Below are positions 28,506 through 38,314 of a stretch of 64,000 nt of DNA, piece by piece. The notes beneath the pieces are model-generated. The model was not told the DNA's origin, made no database searches, and worked only from the letters and a program-made list of their open reading frames with translations. Position 1 is the first letter of the stretch, and every line of letters begins with the position of its first letter. Made by a program: the position numbers and the translations under genes. The DNA is from Nitratireductor soli (GTDB taxonomy: Bacteria > Pseudomonadota > Alphaproteobacteria > Rhizobiales > Rhizobiaceae), in NCBI RefSeq assembly GCF_001050155.1, contig NZ_LFVY01000006.1, positions 1 through 64,000 of the forward strand, in the 5' to 3' direction.

Positions 28506-29218
28506 GACACTCCGGCGCGCGCGCGGTCATAGGCGATGCAGCCATCGACAAAGCCGATCTCGCGCTGGGCGAAGGCGGCGATATCCGGCTCATGGGTGAC
28601 CATAACGATGCTCAATCCCTGCTGTCGGTTGAGGCCGGTGAGCAGTTCGAGGATCTCGTGGCCGCGCCGCGTGTCGAGATTGCCCGTCGGCTCGTCGGCG
28701 ATGAGCAATGTCGGTTTGGAGACGATGGCGCGGGCGATCGCCACGCGCTGCTGCTGACCACCGGACAGTTGGGCCGGTGTGTGGTGTTCGCGTCCGCTCA
28801 GGCCGACCTCTGCCAGTGCCTGGGCCGCACGCTCGCGCCGTTCCCTGGCTTTTATGCCACGATAGACGAGTGGCAGTTCGACATTCTCCAGTGCGGTGGT
28901 GCGGGGCAGGAGGTTGTAGCCTTGGAAGACGAAACCGATATGCATGTTGCGCAAACCGGCGCGGCGTCCCCGATCGAGGGCGCCGGCGTCGTCGCCGAGA
29001 AACCGGTGGGTGCCCGAGGTCGGCGCATCGAGGCAACCGATGATGTTCAACGTGGTCGACTTGCCGGAGCCGGATGGTCCCATGATGGCGACGAATTCGC
29101 CGCTCTCGACTGAAAGGCTGACGCCGGCGAGGGCGTCGACCCGCATGTCGCCTTCGCCATAGGTCTTCCAGACCTGTTCAAAACGGATAAGCGGCGCCGT
29201 ATCGAGGACCGCATTCAT
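28502..29218 (-). CDS. MacB-type ABC transporter ATP-binding protein
   Basis: This is the ATPase of the efflux operon, with Walker [10 protein letters not shown], signature [15 protein letters not shown] and Walker [13 protein letters not shown]. The start at 29218 ([10 protein letters not shown]) overlaps the adaptor stop codon (ATGA) and gives 238 residues; an upstream extension in the frame would run into the adaptor gene and is not supported. In this system the ATPase and permease are separate, unlike the fused E. coli MacB. Confidence 0.94.
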
Positions 29219-30447
29219 TGGACGAGATCTGCTTCGCCATCTGCGGTGATGACGCTTGTGCCGTCGGCGAGACCGGAAAGGATCTCCGTCTTCTCCCAAT
29301 TGCGCACCCCGGTCTCGACACGAACGGCCTGCGGCTTGCCATCGCGCAGAATGTAGACGCGATTGTGTTGTTCGAGGCTCGGCGCGGATTGCTCGGTGGA
29401 AGTGTTGTCCGCGTCTGACGCCGGATGGTAGCGAAGGGAACTGGAGGGAACGAGCAGCGCGTCCTTGGTCTCGCCGGTGATGATCGACACGGATGCGGTC
29501 ATGCCGGGGCGCAGGGCGAGGTCGGCATTGCTGACGTCCAGGCGGGCTTCATAGGTGACGATGTTGTTCTCGGTTTTGTGCGCGTAGGAGACATCGCGTA
29601 TCGCGGCCTCGAAAACCCTCTCGGGAAAAGCATCAACGGTAAAACTTGCCTTTTGACCCTTGTCGATGGCACCGATATCCGCCTCGTTGATCTTGGCGAT
29701 CAGCTCCATCCTTGCCAGATCCTGCGCCAGCGTGAACAGAACCGGCGCCTGGGTGGAAGCAACGACGGTTTGTCCGGGGTCCGCGCGACGGGCCAGAACA
29801 ACTCCGTTGATCGGCGCGCGCAGCGTGCTTCTGGTGAGGTCGAGGCGCTTCAGCTCGAGGTCGACGCGTTTGATCGCCAGATCGGCTTCCGCCGCTTTGA
29901 CCTGATTGGCGGCGCGCGCGCGCGTCGCGGTGATCTCGTCGAGTTTTTGCGCCGCGATGGCATTGCCTTTCGACAGGGCGAGGGCGCGCGTGAGATTCTG
30001 CTCCGCCTGACTGAGCGAGATCCCGGCGTCCGAGAGGCGCGCCTGAGACGCTGTGACCGATGCCTCGGCACTTTCGACGTCGAGTGTGCGCGATGTGGTG
30101 TCGAGCTTTGCGAGGATGTCGCCGCGCATGACTTGCTGGTTTTCGCGCACGAACACGGCCTGGATTGCGCCGTTCAGCTCGCTTGATATGTCGACCTGAG
30201 TCAGTGGGCGCAGGGTTGCCGTTGTGGCGATGCGGGCGATGAGATCGCCACGCATAACGGGGGTGATGGCATAGTGGTCCGGAGTGGCTTCGCCGGTGCC
30301 GGACATGACATAGGCTGCACTGGCCAGAAGCGCGACGCCGAACAAGGCAAGGATCTTCGCGCGTGGAAACGATTTCGCCGCTTCGGGCGTGTCCGGCAGC
30401 GATGTTTCTGATGTTGATTGCTTGGGGCGGCGGCCGGTTTGCTGCAT
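29215..30447 (-). CDS. MacA/HlyD-like periplasmic adaptor
   Basis: This is a membrane-fusion protein linking an inner-membrane ABC permease to an outer-membrane channel. The 410-residue protein has one N-terminal transmembrane helix (about 33-50), lipoyl-type half-motifs, a long alpha-hairpin (about 110-190) rich in Ala, Leu and Lys, and a beta-barrel domain. The start at 30447 follows AGAGGA. It is the first gene of an adaptor-ATPase-permease operon; no outer-membrane factor is in the window. Confidence 0.92.
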   Translation of the reverse strand: MQQTGRRPKQSTSETSLPDTPEAAKSFPRAKILALFGVALLASAAYVMSGTGEATPDHYAITPVMRGDLIARIATTATLRPLTQVDISSELNGAIQAVFVRENQQVMRGDILAKLDTTSRTLDVESAEASVTASQARLSDAGISLSQAEQNLTRALALSKGNAIAAQKLDEITATRARAANQVKAAEADLAIKRVDLELKRLDLTRSTLRAPINGVVLARRADPGQTVVASTQAPVLFTLAQDLARMELIAKINEADIGAIDKGQKASFTVDAFPERVFEAAIRDVSYAHKTENNIVTYEARLDVSNADLALRPGMTASVSIITGETKDALLVPSSSLRYHPASDADNTSTEQSAPSLEQHNRVYILRDGKPQAVRVETGVRNWEKTEILSGLADGTSVITADGEADLVQ

Positions 30448-30580
30448 GGGATCCTCTTGCGATGTCCAGCACGCCCCTTTAAGCCGGAATGGAGCTGAAT
30501 GAAGGGAATAACAAGGCAAAATTGTGGTTTCCTTGATTATGCACGCGTAGGGCGATTTTTTTCTTATCGGAGGTGCGGCG

Positions 30581-31489
30581 ATGGGACGAAACTACTATAT
30601 CTACGACGTTTTTTCCGATGCGGCCCTGGCCGGCAATCCGCTCGCCATCGTTCTCGATTGCGAAGGGCTGGACGACGGCGCGATGCAGCGCATCGCCGGC
30701 GAGTTCAACCTGTCGGAGACCGTGTTCGTGTTTCCGCCCAGCGGTGCGCGCCACACGGCGCGGCTCAGGATCTTCACGCCGCGGCAAGAATTGCCTTTCG
30801 CCGGACATCCGACCGTCGGCACGGCGGTGGCGCTGGCCGAGCGTGAGGACCGCTCGCAGCCGCGCACCGTTCTTCTGATGCTGGAGGAGGTGGTCGCAGC
30901 GGTGCGGTGTGCGGTGACCGTCGGCAGTGGCCCCGGCTTCGCCGAATTCGACCTGCCGCGCCTGCCCGAGCCGATCGCCTTTGCCGGCGAGCGGGAGGCT
31001 GTGGCAGCGGCCCTCGGGCTCGACCACCACGAGGTTGGCTTCGAGAATCACACGATCAGCGCCTGGAGCGCCGGGGTTCCTTACGTCTGCGTGCCGGTTG
31101 CCGACCTGCGGGCGGCCGGCAAGGCGTGGCTCGATGCGACCCTGTGGCGCGCCATGGCGCCGCAGCACAACGGGATCGCCGGGGAGCCTTACATCTATTG
31201 TCGCGAAACAATGAACCATGACCATGCGTTCCACGCACGCATGTTCGCGCCGGATGACGGAATACCGGAGGACCCGGCGACGGGTTCGGCGGTCGCCGCC
31301 TTCGCCGGCGCGCTGGTCCGCCACGACGCGCCGGTGGACGGCTCGCACCGCTTTCTGATCGAGCAGGGCATCGAGATGGGCCGGCCGTCGAGCATTCGCC
31401 TGGAGGTGGATTTGAGCGGCGGCAAGATCGATGCCGCGCGGATCGGCGGCACGGCGGTCCGCATCGCCGAGGGAACGCTTTTCGTCTGA
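30581..31489 (+). CDS. PhzF family isomerase-like protein
   Basis: This belongs to the PhzF/diaminopimelate-epimerase-like fold. The 302-residue protein shows the N-terminal DVFSDAALAGNPLAIV motif and the catalytic-type Glu in FNLSETVFV (E46), the FAGHPTVGTAVAL motif, and the C-terminal DPATGSAVAAFAG. Only PhzF proper makes phenazines; no other phenazine gene is near, so the substrate is unknown. A GGAGGT precedes the ATG. It is divergent from the efflux operon. Confidence 0.9.
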   Translation: MGRNYYIYDVFSDAALAGNPLAIVLDCEGLDDGAMQRIAGEFNLSETVFVFPPSGARHTARLRIFTPRQELPFAGHPTVGTAVALAEREDRSQPRTVLLMLEEVVAAVRCAVTVGSGPGFAEFDLPRLPEPIAFAGEREAVAAALGLDHHEVGFENHTISAWSAGVPYVCVPVADLRAAGKAWLDATLWRAMAPQHNGIAGEPYIYCRETMNHDHAFHARMFAPDDGIPEDPATGSAVAAFAGALVRHDAPVDGSHRFLIEQGIEMGRPSSIRLEVDLSGGKIDAARIGGTAVRIAEGTLFV

Positions 31490-31630
31490 CGCGCGTCGCC
31501 CGACGCCTGACTGAGTCCGCATGGCGCGATAAGTGACAATCCTGTGTCAGAGCGACTTGCATGCGCTCCGGAAACCGTTTAAGGAGCGCGTCATTCGGTC
31601 GGCAAAATTGATGCGCTGACCGAAACGGTC

Positions 31631-31706
<76 letters not shown>

Positions 31707-32175
31707 CTCCCCAAAATTCCTTGCAGAAATCAATCTCATTGGCCGGGTTTGCGTCGCCGTCCGGCTGGCTCGCCGGCTGTGTTCCTTGCCGTCGCGGGCA
31801 ATGTCGCGTTGTGCCTGCATGTCCCTCCGCATGCTCCCGAGTGAAAAAAGCCGGCCGCGCCGTCTGGCCGGTTGCCAACGCGAACTTGAAATGATATTAA
31901 TATAGGAACGATATGAAGATAACAACAATCTGCACAAATCCGCGGCACGCTGCGTAAGATTTGTGCTGTCTGCGATGTTCAGGCGCTGGGGACCGGAGCG
32001 TCAAGCCGAAACCATCGGGTGAGGGGCTTGGGCGTGGGATTTCATCAGATGCCGCGGGTTGCGTGACGGGGCGCTTGTGCTCTGTTGCTTTGGAGGAATG
32101 AGGCGCTCTTCGCGTTCAGGCCGTGTGTCCTGGACGCGAGGGGCTGCTTGAACAAGGACGCAGGGAGGAGAAGTA
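31707..32175. other. Long intergenic region upstream of livH
   Basis: This stretch of 469 bases has no convincing gene. It contains a minus-strand terminator-like hairpin (31844-31873) and an A+T-rich patch at about 31885-31925. The livHMGF promoter must lie here, but I cannot place it with confidence. No good copy of the regulon operator was found. Confidence 0.5.
31844..31873 (-). terminator. Possible minus-strand terminator hairpin
   Basis: CCGGCC (31851-31856) and GGCCGG (31866-31871) can pair; six A residues at 31844-31849 would give a T-run on the minus strand. No minus-strand gene that would need it was found. Confidence 0.3.
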
Positions 32176-33048
32176 TTGGATCAGCTGCTGCAGCACCTCG
32201 TCAATACGGTCATCATGGGTGGGACATATGCCCTTCTCGGCATAGGGCTGACCCTGATCTTCGGCATCATGAGGATCGTGAATTTCACGCATGGCGAACT
32301 GTACGCGTTCGGCGCGTATATGATGTATTTCTTCGCGACGATCATCGGCATGAATTTCTTCGTGTCGATCGCTTTTGCCATCGCCGCCGGCATGGTGCTG
32401 GGGGCGATCATCGAGTTCACGCTGCTGCGTCCCAAGCGCGGCGCCGACATCGATACGACGATGCTGATCATGATCGGCGCATGGATCGTCATGCAGAATC
32501 TCGAGCATCTGAGCTGGGGCGGCATCGCCAAGTCGATCTCCTCGCCGCTGCCGGAAGCGCCGCTGGTGATCGGTCCGGTATCGGTTTCATGGCTGCGTGT
32601 CATGGTGCTGGTGATTGCCCTGGTTCTGATTGCCGCCACCTATGTCGTCATCAACCGGACGAAGCTCGGCAAGGCGATGCGGGCCACTTTCCAGGACAGC
32701 AACACCGCCGCGCTGATGGGCATCAACATCAACGCCATCTACACGATGACCTTCGGCTTCGGCTCGGCGCTGGCGGCGGCCGCCGGCGCGCTGCTCGGGC
32801 CGGTCTTCGTCGTCACGCCGACCATGGGCGACCTGGCGTCGCTGAAGGCGTTCGCCATCGTCATCCTTGGCGGGCTGGGCAATGTGACGGGGGCGGCCAT
32901 AGGCGGCTTCATCCTCGCCTTCGCCGAGGAGATCGGCGCCGGATACATCTCGTCTGGCTACCGTGACGCGATGGGCTTCGTCATCATCATCATCGTTCTT
33001 CTGTTCAAACCCACGGGCCTGTTCGCCCGGGCGGAGCGTGTCGGATGA
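32176..33048 (+). CDS. livH: Branched-chain amino-acid-type ABC transporter permease LivH
   Basis: This is one of two inner-membrane permeases of a HAAT-family transporter. The 290-residue protein has about eight hydrophobic helices and the family motif GITRxxN-like ALLGIGLTLIFGIMRIVNFT near the N-terminus. The start is TTG, supported by GGGAGGAG five bases upstream. The stop overlaps the livM start. Members of this family carry branched-chain amino acids, urea, amides, aromatic acids or other organics, so the true substrate may be that of the F420-linked pathway. Confidence 0.92.
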   Translation: MDQLLQHLVNTVIMGGTYALLGIGLTLIFGIMRIVNFTHGELYAFGAYMMYFFATIIGMNFFVSIAFAIAAGMVLGAIIEFTLLRPKRGADIDTTMLIMIGAWIVMQNLEHLSWGGIAKSISSPLPEAPLVIGPVSVSWLRVMVLVIALVLIAATYVVINRTKLGKAMRATFQDSNTAALMGININAIYTMTFGFGSALAAAAGALLGPVFVVTPTMGDLASLKAFAIVILGGLGNVTGAAIGGFILAFAEEIGAGYISSGYRDAMGFVIIIIVLLFKPTGLFARAERVG

Positions 33049-34136
33049 AACAGGTTTTTCCCCTTATCGCGCTCGCGTTCTTCGCCACGGTCCCTCTCTG
33101 GCTGCAGGACCAATACTATCTGCACACGCTGGTCGTGGCGGGCATCTTCATGCTGGCCGCCATGAGCCTCAACCTGCTGCTCGGCTATACCGGGCAGCTC
33201 AGCCTCGGGCATGTCGCCTTCTTCGGCATCGGCGCCTATGTCAGTGCGCTCACCTCGCTGGGCTTCAGCCTGTCGATCTTCGGCGTGCAGATCACCCACG
33301 AGCCGTGGCCGCCCTTCATCGGGCTCATCCTCGGCGCGCTGGCTGCGGGGCTGTGCGGCTATCTGATCGGCAAGCTCGCCTTCCGGGTGCGCGGCGCCTA
33401 TTTCGTCATCGTGACGATCAGCTTCGCCGAGGTGGTGCGCCTCGTCTCGCTCAACTGGGTCGAACTGACGAATGGTCCGTTGGCGCTGCCCGGCATCCCG
33501 CCGCTGACGCTGGGCTTCGACTGGACCGGCTATGTGACGCTGTGGGGCAAGGCGCAGAACTACTATCTCGTCCTGGTCTTCATCGCGCTTGCCTATGTGC
33601 TGATCAAGCGGCTGGTGCAATCGCCCTATGGGCGGGCGATGATCGCCCTGCGGGAAAACGAGACGCTGGCGGTGTCGGTCGGCATCAGCGTGACGAAATA
33701 TCTGGTTCTCGCGGCCATTTTCTCCGGTGCGCTGGCCGGTCTGGCCGGCGGTCTCTACGCCCATTACATCCAGATCATCGACCCGATGATCTTCATGTTC
33801 CTGAACACGGTGACGATGGTCATCATGGTCATCACCGGGGGCAAGGGCACGCTGGCAGGTCCGATCGTCGGCGGGCTGATCTTCGGCCTCGCGCCGGTGG
33901 TCCTGCGCAACTATGTCGGGCCGGAGGTTCAGTGGATCCTGTACGGCGTGCTGATGATCCTGATCGTCTTCGTCCTGCCCGAAGGCATCGTGCCGGCGAT
34001 TGAGCGCTGGTTCAATCGTAAGGCGAAGCCGGGGCGCAAGGACGGTTCGGCGGCCGGCGGCAAGGCGGCTGACAGGGAGACGGGGCAGGGCGGATCGACG
34101 CTGGCGCTGGCAAGCTCGGGAAAGGTCAATTCGTGA
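33045..34136 (+). CDS. livM: Branched-chain amino-acid-type ABC transporter permease LivM
   Basis: This is the second permease. The 363-residue protein has a hydrophobic core of about nine helices, the LAAMSLNLLLGYTGQLSLGH motif, the GGKGTLAGPIVGG loop that contacts the ATPases, and a hydrophilic Lys/Gly-rich C-terminal tail of about 40 residues. It overlaps livH by four bases and ends at the livG start. Confidence 0.93.
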   Translation: MKQVFPLIALAFFATVPLWLQDQYYLHTLVVAGIFMLAAMSLNLLLGYTGQLSLGHVAFFGIGAYVSALTSLGFSLSIFGVQITHEPWPPFIGLILGALAAGLCGYLIGKLAFRVRGAYFVIVTISFAEVVRLVSLNWVELTNGPLALPGIPPLTLGFDWTGYVTLWGKAQNYYLVLVFIALAYVLIKRLVQSPYGRAMIALRENETLAVSVGISVTKYLVLAAIFSGALAGLAGGLYAHYIQIIDPMIFMFLNTVTMVIMVITGGKGTLAGPIVGGLIFGLAPVVLRNYVGPEVQWILYGVLMILIVFVLPEGIVPAIERWFNRKAKPGRKDGSAAGGKAADRETGQGGSTLALASSGKVNS

Positions 34137-34930
34137 TGAACGCGCAAACCCAAACATCCGCGCCGATCCTGGCGGTCGAACATGTGGCCGTGCATTTCGG
34201 CGGACTGGTCGCCATCTCGGACATGAGCTTCGAGGTGCATGAGGGCGAACTGGTCAGCCTGATCGGCCCCAACGGCGCCGGCAAGACGACGGCCTTCAAC
34301 GTCATCACGGGGTTCCAGCGGCCGACAAAGGGCCATGTGAGCTTCCAGGGGACGTCGCTCGACGGGCTGAAGCCGCATGAGGTCACCGGCCTCGGCCTGG
34401 TGCGCACCTTCCAGCGCACCAGCGTGTTCGAGAAGATCACGGTGTTCGAGAATGTCCTGATCGGCCTGCACCGGCGCACGGCGCCGAGCCTGCTCGGCAC
34501 GTTTCTGGGCCTGCCCGGCGAGAGGCGGGCGGAGGCTGAACTGCGCGAGCAGGCGTGGGAGATCCTGCGCCTCGTCGGCATCGAGCACGAGGCCGACGAA
34601 CTCGGCGGTAGCCTCCCCTATGGCGACCAGCGCCTGCTTGGCGTGGCCTTGGCGCTTGCGGCCGATCCGCGCGCCCTGCTTCTGGATGAGCCGGTGTCGG
34701 GCATGAACGCGTCGGAGACCGGACGCTTCATCGACCTGCTCAACCGGCTGCGGGCCAAGGGCACGACGATCCTGCTCGTCGAGCATGACATGCCGATGGT
34801 GATGAAGATCTCCGACCGCATCGTCGTCCTCAACTATGGCCGCATCATTGCCAACGGCACGCCTTCCGAGATCCAGAATGATCCGGAAGTGATCGCGGCC
34901 TATCTCGGGGGAGGTGTCAAGAATGCTTGA
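34136..34930 (+). CDS. livG: ABC transporter ATP-binding protein LivG
   Basis: This is an ATPase of the transporter, with Walker A GPNGAGKTT, the GLGLVRTFQRTSVF segment typical of LivG, a degenerate signature region GGSLPYGDQRLLGVALAL and Walker B LLLDEPVSGMN. ATG at 34136 overlaps the livM stop (TGATG) and has an AAAGG nine bases upstream; GTG at 34133 is an alternative. Its signature reads LPYGDQ rather than LSGGQ, as in other LivG proteins. Confidence 0.93.
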   Translation: MNAQTQTSAPILAVEHVAVHFGGLVAISDMSFEVHEGELVSLIGPNGAGKTTAFNVITGFQRPTKGHVSFQGTSLDGLKPHEVTGLGLVRTFQRTSVFEKITVFENVLIGLHRRTAPSLLGTFLGLPGERRAEAELREQAWEILRLVGIEHEADELGGSLPYGDQRLLGVALALAADPRALLLDEPVSGMNASETGRFIDLLNRLRAKGTTILLVEHDMPMVMKISDRIVVLNYGRIIANGTPSEIQNDPEVIAAYLGGGVKNA

Positions 34931-35639
34931 GATCAAGAATCTCGTCTGCCGCTATGGCAAGGTCACGGCGCTCGAAGGCATTTCTCTAAAAGTGCCGGAG
35001 AAGCAATTGGTGGTGCTGGTCGGGGCCAACGGCGCCGGCAAGAGCACGACGCTGAGGGCCATTTCCGGCATCGTGCCGGCGGCGTCGGGGCAGATCATCT
35101 TCGACGGCGAGGACATCACCGGCATGGCCGCCGGGAAAATCCTGGCCAAGGGCATCGCCCATTGCCCCGAAGGGCGGCGGGTTTTCGGCCAGATGACCGT
35201 GCTCGAGAATCTCGAGATCGGCGCCTATCTCCGGCGCGACCCCAAGGAGATATCCGAAGACCTGGACCGGGTGCTCGAACAGTTTCCGCGCCTGGCGGAG
35301 CGGCGCAAGCAGGTGGCCGGCACGCTTTCTGGCGGCGAGCAGCAGATGCTCGCCATCGGCCGGTCAATGATGTCGCGCCCCAGGCTGATCATGTTCGACG
35401 AACCTTCATTGGGTCTGGCACCGAACATCGTCGAGCAGACCTTCTCGATCATCCAGGGCATTCGCGAAGCGGGGACCACGGTGATGATGGTCGAGCAGAA
35501 TGCGTTCGCCGCGCTCGACATGTGCGACTATGCCTATCTTCTCGAGGCCGGGTCGATGGTGCTCGAAGGAAAGGGTGAGGAACTGATCAAGAATCCGCAT
35601 GTGCGCGAGGCCTATCTGGGGGCCGGCGTGCATGCCTGA
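34923..35639 (+). CDS. livF: ABC transporter ATP-binding protein LivF
   Basis: This is the second ATPase, with Walker A GANGAGKST, the RRVFGQMTVLENLEIGAYLR stretch typical of LivF, signature LSGGEQQMLAIGRSM and Walker B LIMFDEPSLGLAP. ATG at 34923 follows a GGAGG within the end of livG; a GTG at 34914 is also in frame. It completes the livHMGF operon; the binding protein gene is at 58118-59272. Confidence 0.93.
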   Translation: MLEIKNLVCRYGKVTALEGISLKVPEKQLVVLVGANGAGKSTTLRAISGIVPAASGQIIFDGEDITGMAAGKILAKGIAHCPEGRRVFGQMTVLENLEIGAYLRRDPKEISEDLDRVLEQFPRLAERRKQVAGTLSGGEQQMLAIGRSMMSRPRLIMFDEPSLGLAPNIVEQTFSIIQGIREAGTTVMMVEQNAFAALDMCDYAYLLEAGSMVLEGKGEELIKNPHVREAYLGAGVHA

Positions 35640-35773
35640 TTCCTGACGCCGCACGCGCTCGGGCGTGCCCATTGTCGGTTCGATACGCCGGCCCGAAGAC
35701 CGTTTTGCGGTTTTCGGGCCGTTGGCGCATTGTCGGTGGACAGGTGTCTTGCGGCTTGCAATTTTATTTGCTC

Positions 35774-35797
35774 TATCTTACTAAACATAGTATCTTT
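35774..35797. promoter_or_regulatory. Regulon operator upstream of npdG-cof operon
   Basis: TATCTTACTAA on the left matches 10 of 11 bases of the best half site; after two bases the right arm ATAGTATCTTT matches 7 of 11. It is 90 bases before the npdG start. Position 35773-35790 reads CTATCTTACTAAACATAG, closely like the copies before pnt and the molybdenum hydroxylase operon. Confidence 0.65.
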
Positions 35798-35887
35798 CAG
35801 GCAGATCGATTGCCGGTGCAGTGGCGCAATGCTTGTGCAGGCATCCACCGGCATTCTGTGCCCAGAAACGAGCGAGGTAGGAAACAT

Positions 35888-36553
35888 ATGGCTGACACGT
35901 CGAAACCCGTCATCGGCATTATCGGGGGAACCGGAGACCTGGGCTCGGGCCTGGCGCGCGCCTGGGCGAATGCCGGATACACGGTGGTGATCGGTTCGCG
36001 TTCGGCCGAGAAGGCCGCCGAAGCGGCGAGCCAGTTGGGCGCCGGCGTCAGCGGCCAGACCAATGTCGGCGCGGCGCAAGCCGCCGACATCGTCGTGCTG
36101 GCGGTTCCGTTCTCCAACCATGCGGCCTCGATCGAGGAAATCCGCAGCGCCGTCCAGGGCAAGATTCTTGTCGATGCCGCCGTTCCGCTGGTTCCGCCGA
36201 AGGTTTCGAAAGTGCAATTGCCGGAGGAGGGGTCGGCTGCGCAGATCGCCCAGAATCTTCTTGGCGAAGGCGTGCGCGTGGTCTCCGCCTTCCACAATGT
36301 CGGTGCTGCGAAGCTGCACAAGGGCGGCCGGGCCGATTGCGACGTGCTGGTGTTCAGCGACGACAAGGATGCGCGCAACCAGGTGATCGAACTGGCCGGC
36401 GCGGTGGCCAATCGCGGCGTCGGCGGCGGCTCGCTGGCCAATTCGGCGGCGGCCGAAGCGCTGACCTCAGTGCTGATCTGGATCAACCGCCAATACAAGG
36501 TTCTGGGCGCCGGCATCGCCATCACCGGCCTGGAAGACGCGACGCAGGCCTGA
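35888..36553 (+). CDS. npdG: NADPH:F420 oxidoreductase
   Basis: NpdG (F420H2:NADP+ oxidoreductase) transfers hydride between NADPH and coenzyme F420 and so supplies F420H2. The 221-residue protein starts VIGIIGGTGDLGSGLARAWA (Rossmann glycine motif), with VVIGSRSAEKA as the NADP-selecting region, VVLAVPF, and VVSAFHNVGA. ATG at 35888 follows a GAGGTAGG; the frame is open upstream but the NADP-binding fold begins here. cofE follows five bases later, so the enzyme using F420 and the genes making it form one unit. Confidence 0.9.
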   Translation: MADTSKPVIGIIGGTGDLGSGLARAWANAGYTVVIGSRSAEKAAEAASQLGAGVSGQTNVGAAQAADIVVLAVPFSNHAASIEEIRSAVQGKILVDAAVPLVPPKVSKVQLPEEGSAAQIAQNLLGEGVRVVSAFHNVGAAKLHKGGRADCDVLVFSDDKDARNQVIELAGAVANRGVGGGSLANSAAAEALTSVLIWINRQYKVLGAGIAITGLEDATQA

Positions 36554-36557
36554 CATC

Positions 36558-37322
36558 ATGCATCCGGTCTCCCTTCATGCCCTGCACGGGATTCCACTGG
36601 TCGAACCCGGCGACGACCTCGCCGGGCTCATCGGCCAGGCGCTGCAGGATAACGGGTTGACGCTCGTCGACGGCGACATCCTCGTCCTGGCGCAGAAGAT
36701 CGTCTCGAAGGCGGAAGGCTGCTATGTCAACCTGGACGCGGTAACTCCTTCGGCCAGGGCGCGGGAACTGGCTGACGAACTCGGCAAGGATCCGCGCCAT
36801 GTCCAGGTGGTGCTCAACGAGGCGGAAGAACTGGTCAAGGTCGGCCAGCACGTCATCATCGCCGCCCACAGGCTGGGCCTGGTGATGGCCAATGCGGGCA
36901 TCGACGAATCCAACATCAGCCATGGCGAGGGCGACGGGCGCGTGCTGCTCCTGCCGCGCGATCCCGACGGATCGGCTGAGGCGCTGAAGGCGCGGCTCGA
37001 CGCCGATCACGGTGTTTCGGTCGGCGTCATCATCAATGACAGTTTCGGCCGCCCCTGGCGCAATGGCGTCGTCGGGGTGGCCATCGGTGCTGCGGGCATA
37101 CCGGCTCTGGTCGATCAGGTTGGCGCAAACGATCTCTTTGGCCGCAAGCTGAAGGTGACCGAAATCGCGACCGCCGACGAACTGGCGTCGGCAGCCTCGC
37201 TGCTGATGGGGCAGGCAGCCGAGGGCGTGCCCGCAGCACTCATTCGCGGTTTCCGCAACACCGCGCCGGCACGCCCCGCCTCGGCGCTGATCCGCGACAG
37301 AAAACGGGACATGTTCCGATGA
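36558..37322 (+). CDS. cofE: Coenzyme F420-0:L-glutamate ligase
   Basis: CofE adds gamma-linked glutamates to F420-0 with GTP, making the polyglutamate tail. The 254-residue protein has [14 protein letters not shown] near the N-terminus and the [11 protein letters not shown] motif. It has no C-terminal nitroreductase-like domain of the kind fused in actinobacterial FbiB. It overlaps cofD by four bases (ATGA). Confidence 0.95.
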   Translation: MHPVSLHALHGIPLVEPGDDLAGLIGQALQDNGLTLVDGDILVLAQKIVSKAEGCYVNLDAVTPSARARELADELGKDPRHVQVVLNEAEELVKVGQHVIIAAHRLGLVMANAGIDESNISHGEGDGRVLLLPRDPDGSAEALKARLDADHGVSVGVIINDSFGRPWRNGVVGVAIGAAGIPALVDQVGANDLFGRKLKVTEIATADELASAASLLMGQAAEGVPAALIRGFRNTAPARPASALIRDRKRDMFR

Positions 37323-38314
37323 CCGCAGAGGACAACAGCATATCGAACAATGGCCGCGTCGTGGCGCTTTGCGGCGGCGTCGGCGGGGCCAAGCTGGCCT
37401 TCGGCCTGGCGCGCATCCTGGGCGACCGGCTGACGGTGGTGGTCAATACGGGCGACGATTTCGAGCATCTTGGCCTGCACGTCTCGCCCGATCTGGACAC
37501 GGTGCTCTACACGCTGTCGGGCCTGGCCAACCGGGAACTGGGCTGGGGGCGCGGCGACGAGAGCTGGAATTTCATGAGCGTCCTGCGCGATCTCGGCGCG
37601 GAAACCTGGTTCCAGCTCGGCGACCGCGACCTGGCACTGCATGTCGAGCGGACGCGCCAGCTCCGCGCCGGTGTGCCGCTGACACAGATCATCGGCGCGT
37701 TCGCCAACAGTTTCGGCATCCGCGCCGAAATCCTGCCGATGAGCGACGATGCGGTGCGCACCACGGTGGTGACGCCGGAGGGTGCGCTGCCGTTCCAGCG
37801 CTATTTCGTCGAGCGGCGCTGCGCGCCGATGGTCAGGCAGATCAATTTCGAGGGCGCCGGTAAGGCGCAGCCGACGGCGCAGGTGCTGGCCGCGCTCAGG
37901 GATCCCGACCTGCAGGCGATCATCCTGTGCCCGTCGAACCCGTTCCTCAGTATCGACCCGATCCTGGCGGTGCCCGGATTGCGGGGGGTGCTCGAGGCGG
38001 CCCGCGCGCCGGTGGTCGCCGTGTCGCCGATCATCGGCGGCAAGGCGGTCAAGGGGCCGACCGACAAGATCATGGCCGAACTGGGCGTGGCGGCGACCAA
38101 TGGAGCGATCGCCGAGCATTATCGCGGGCTTCTCGCCGGGCTGGTCATCGATGCGACCGACGCCGCCGAGCGCGACACGGTCGGTGGGCCGACGCATGTG
38201 ACGAAGACGTTGATGAAATCCGACGAGGACCGGGAGGAGCTGGCGCGCGAGACGCTCGGTTTCGCCGCTCGCCTGGCCGCCATGGCGGGACCCAAGCGAA
38301 TGGTGTCGTCATGA
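37319..38314 (+). CDS. cofD: 2-phospho-L-lactate (or related) transferase CofD
   Basis: CofD joins the activated phospho-acid made by CofC to the deazaflavin Fo, forming F420-0 or a related precursor. The 331-residue protein starts VVALCGGVGGAKLAFGLARI and contains NTGDDFEHLGLHVSPDLDTV and CPSNPFLSIDPILAVPG, all family features. The stop overlaps the cofC start (ATGA). Which phospho-acid is used (phospholactate, phosphoenolpyruvate or phosphoglycerate) cannot be read from the sequence. Confidence 0.95.
   Translation: MTAEDNSISNNGRVVALCGGVGGAKLAFGLARILGDRLTVVVNTGDDFEHLGLHVSPDLDTVLYTLSGLANRELGWGRGDESWNFMSVLRDLGAETWFQLGDRDLALHVERTRQLRAGVPLTQIIGAFANSFGIRAEILPMSDDAVRTTVVTPEGALPFQRYFVERRCAPMVRQINFEGAGKAQPTAQVLAALRDPDLQAIILCPSNPFLSIDPILAVPGLRGVLEAARAPVVAVSPIIGGKAVKGPTDKIMAELGVAATNGAIAEHYRGLLAGLVIDATDAAERDTVGGPTHVTKTLMKSDEDREELARETLGFAARLAAMAGPKRMVSS

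Noticed and set aside
30581-31489. Phenazine biosynthesis gene
   Set aside because: The PhzF fold alone does not imply phenazines, and no other phenazine gene is present.
31889-31915. Regulon operator-like sequence upstream of livH
   Set aside because: The A+T-rich stretch contains ATAGGAACGATATG, which resembles the right half at 50450, but needs a one-base insertion and lacks a left half; the match is too weak.
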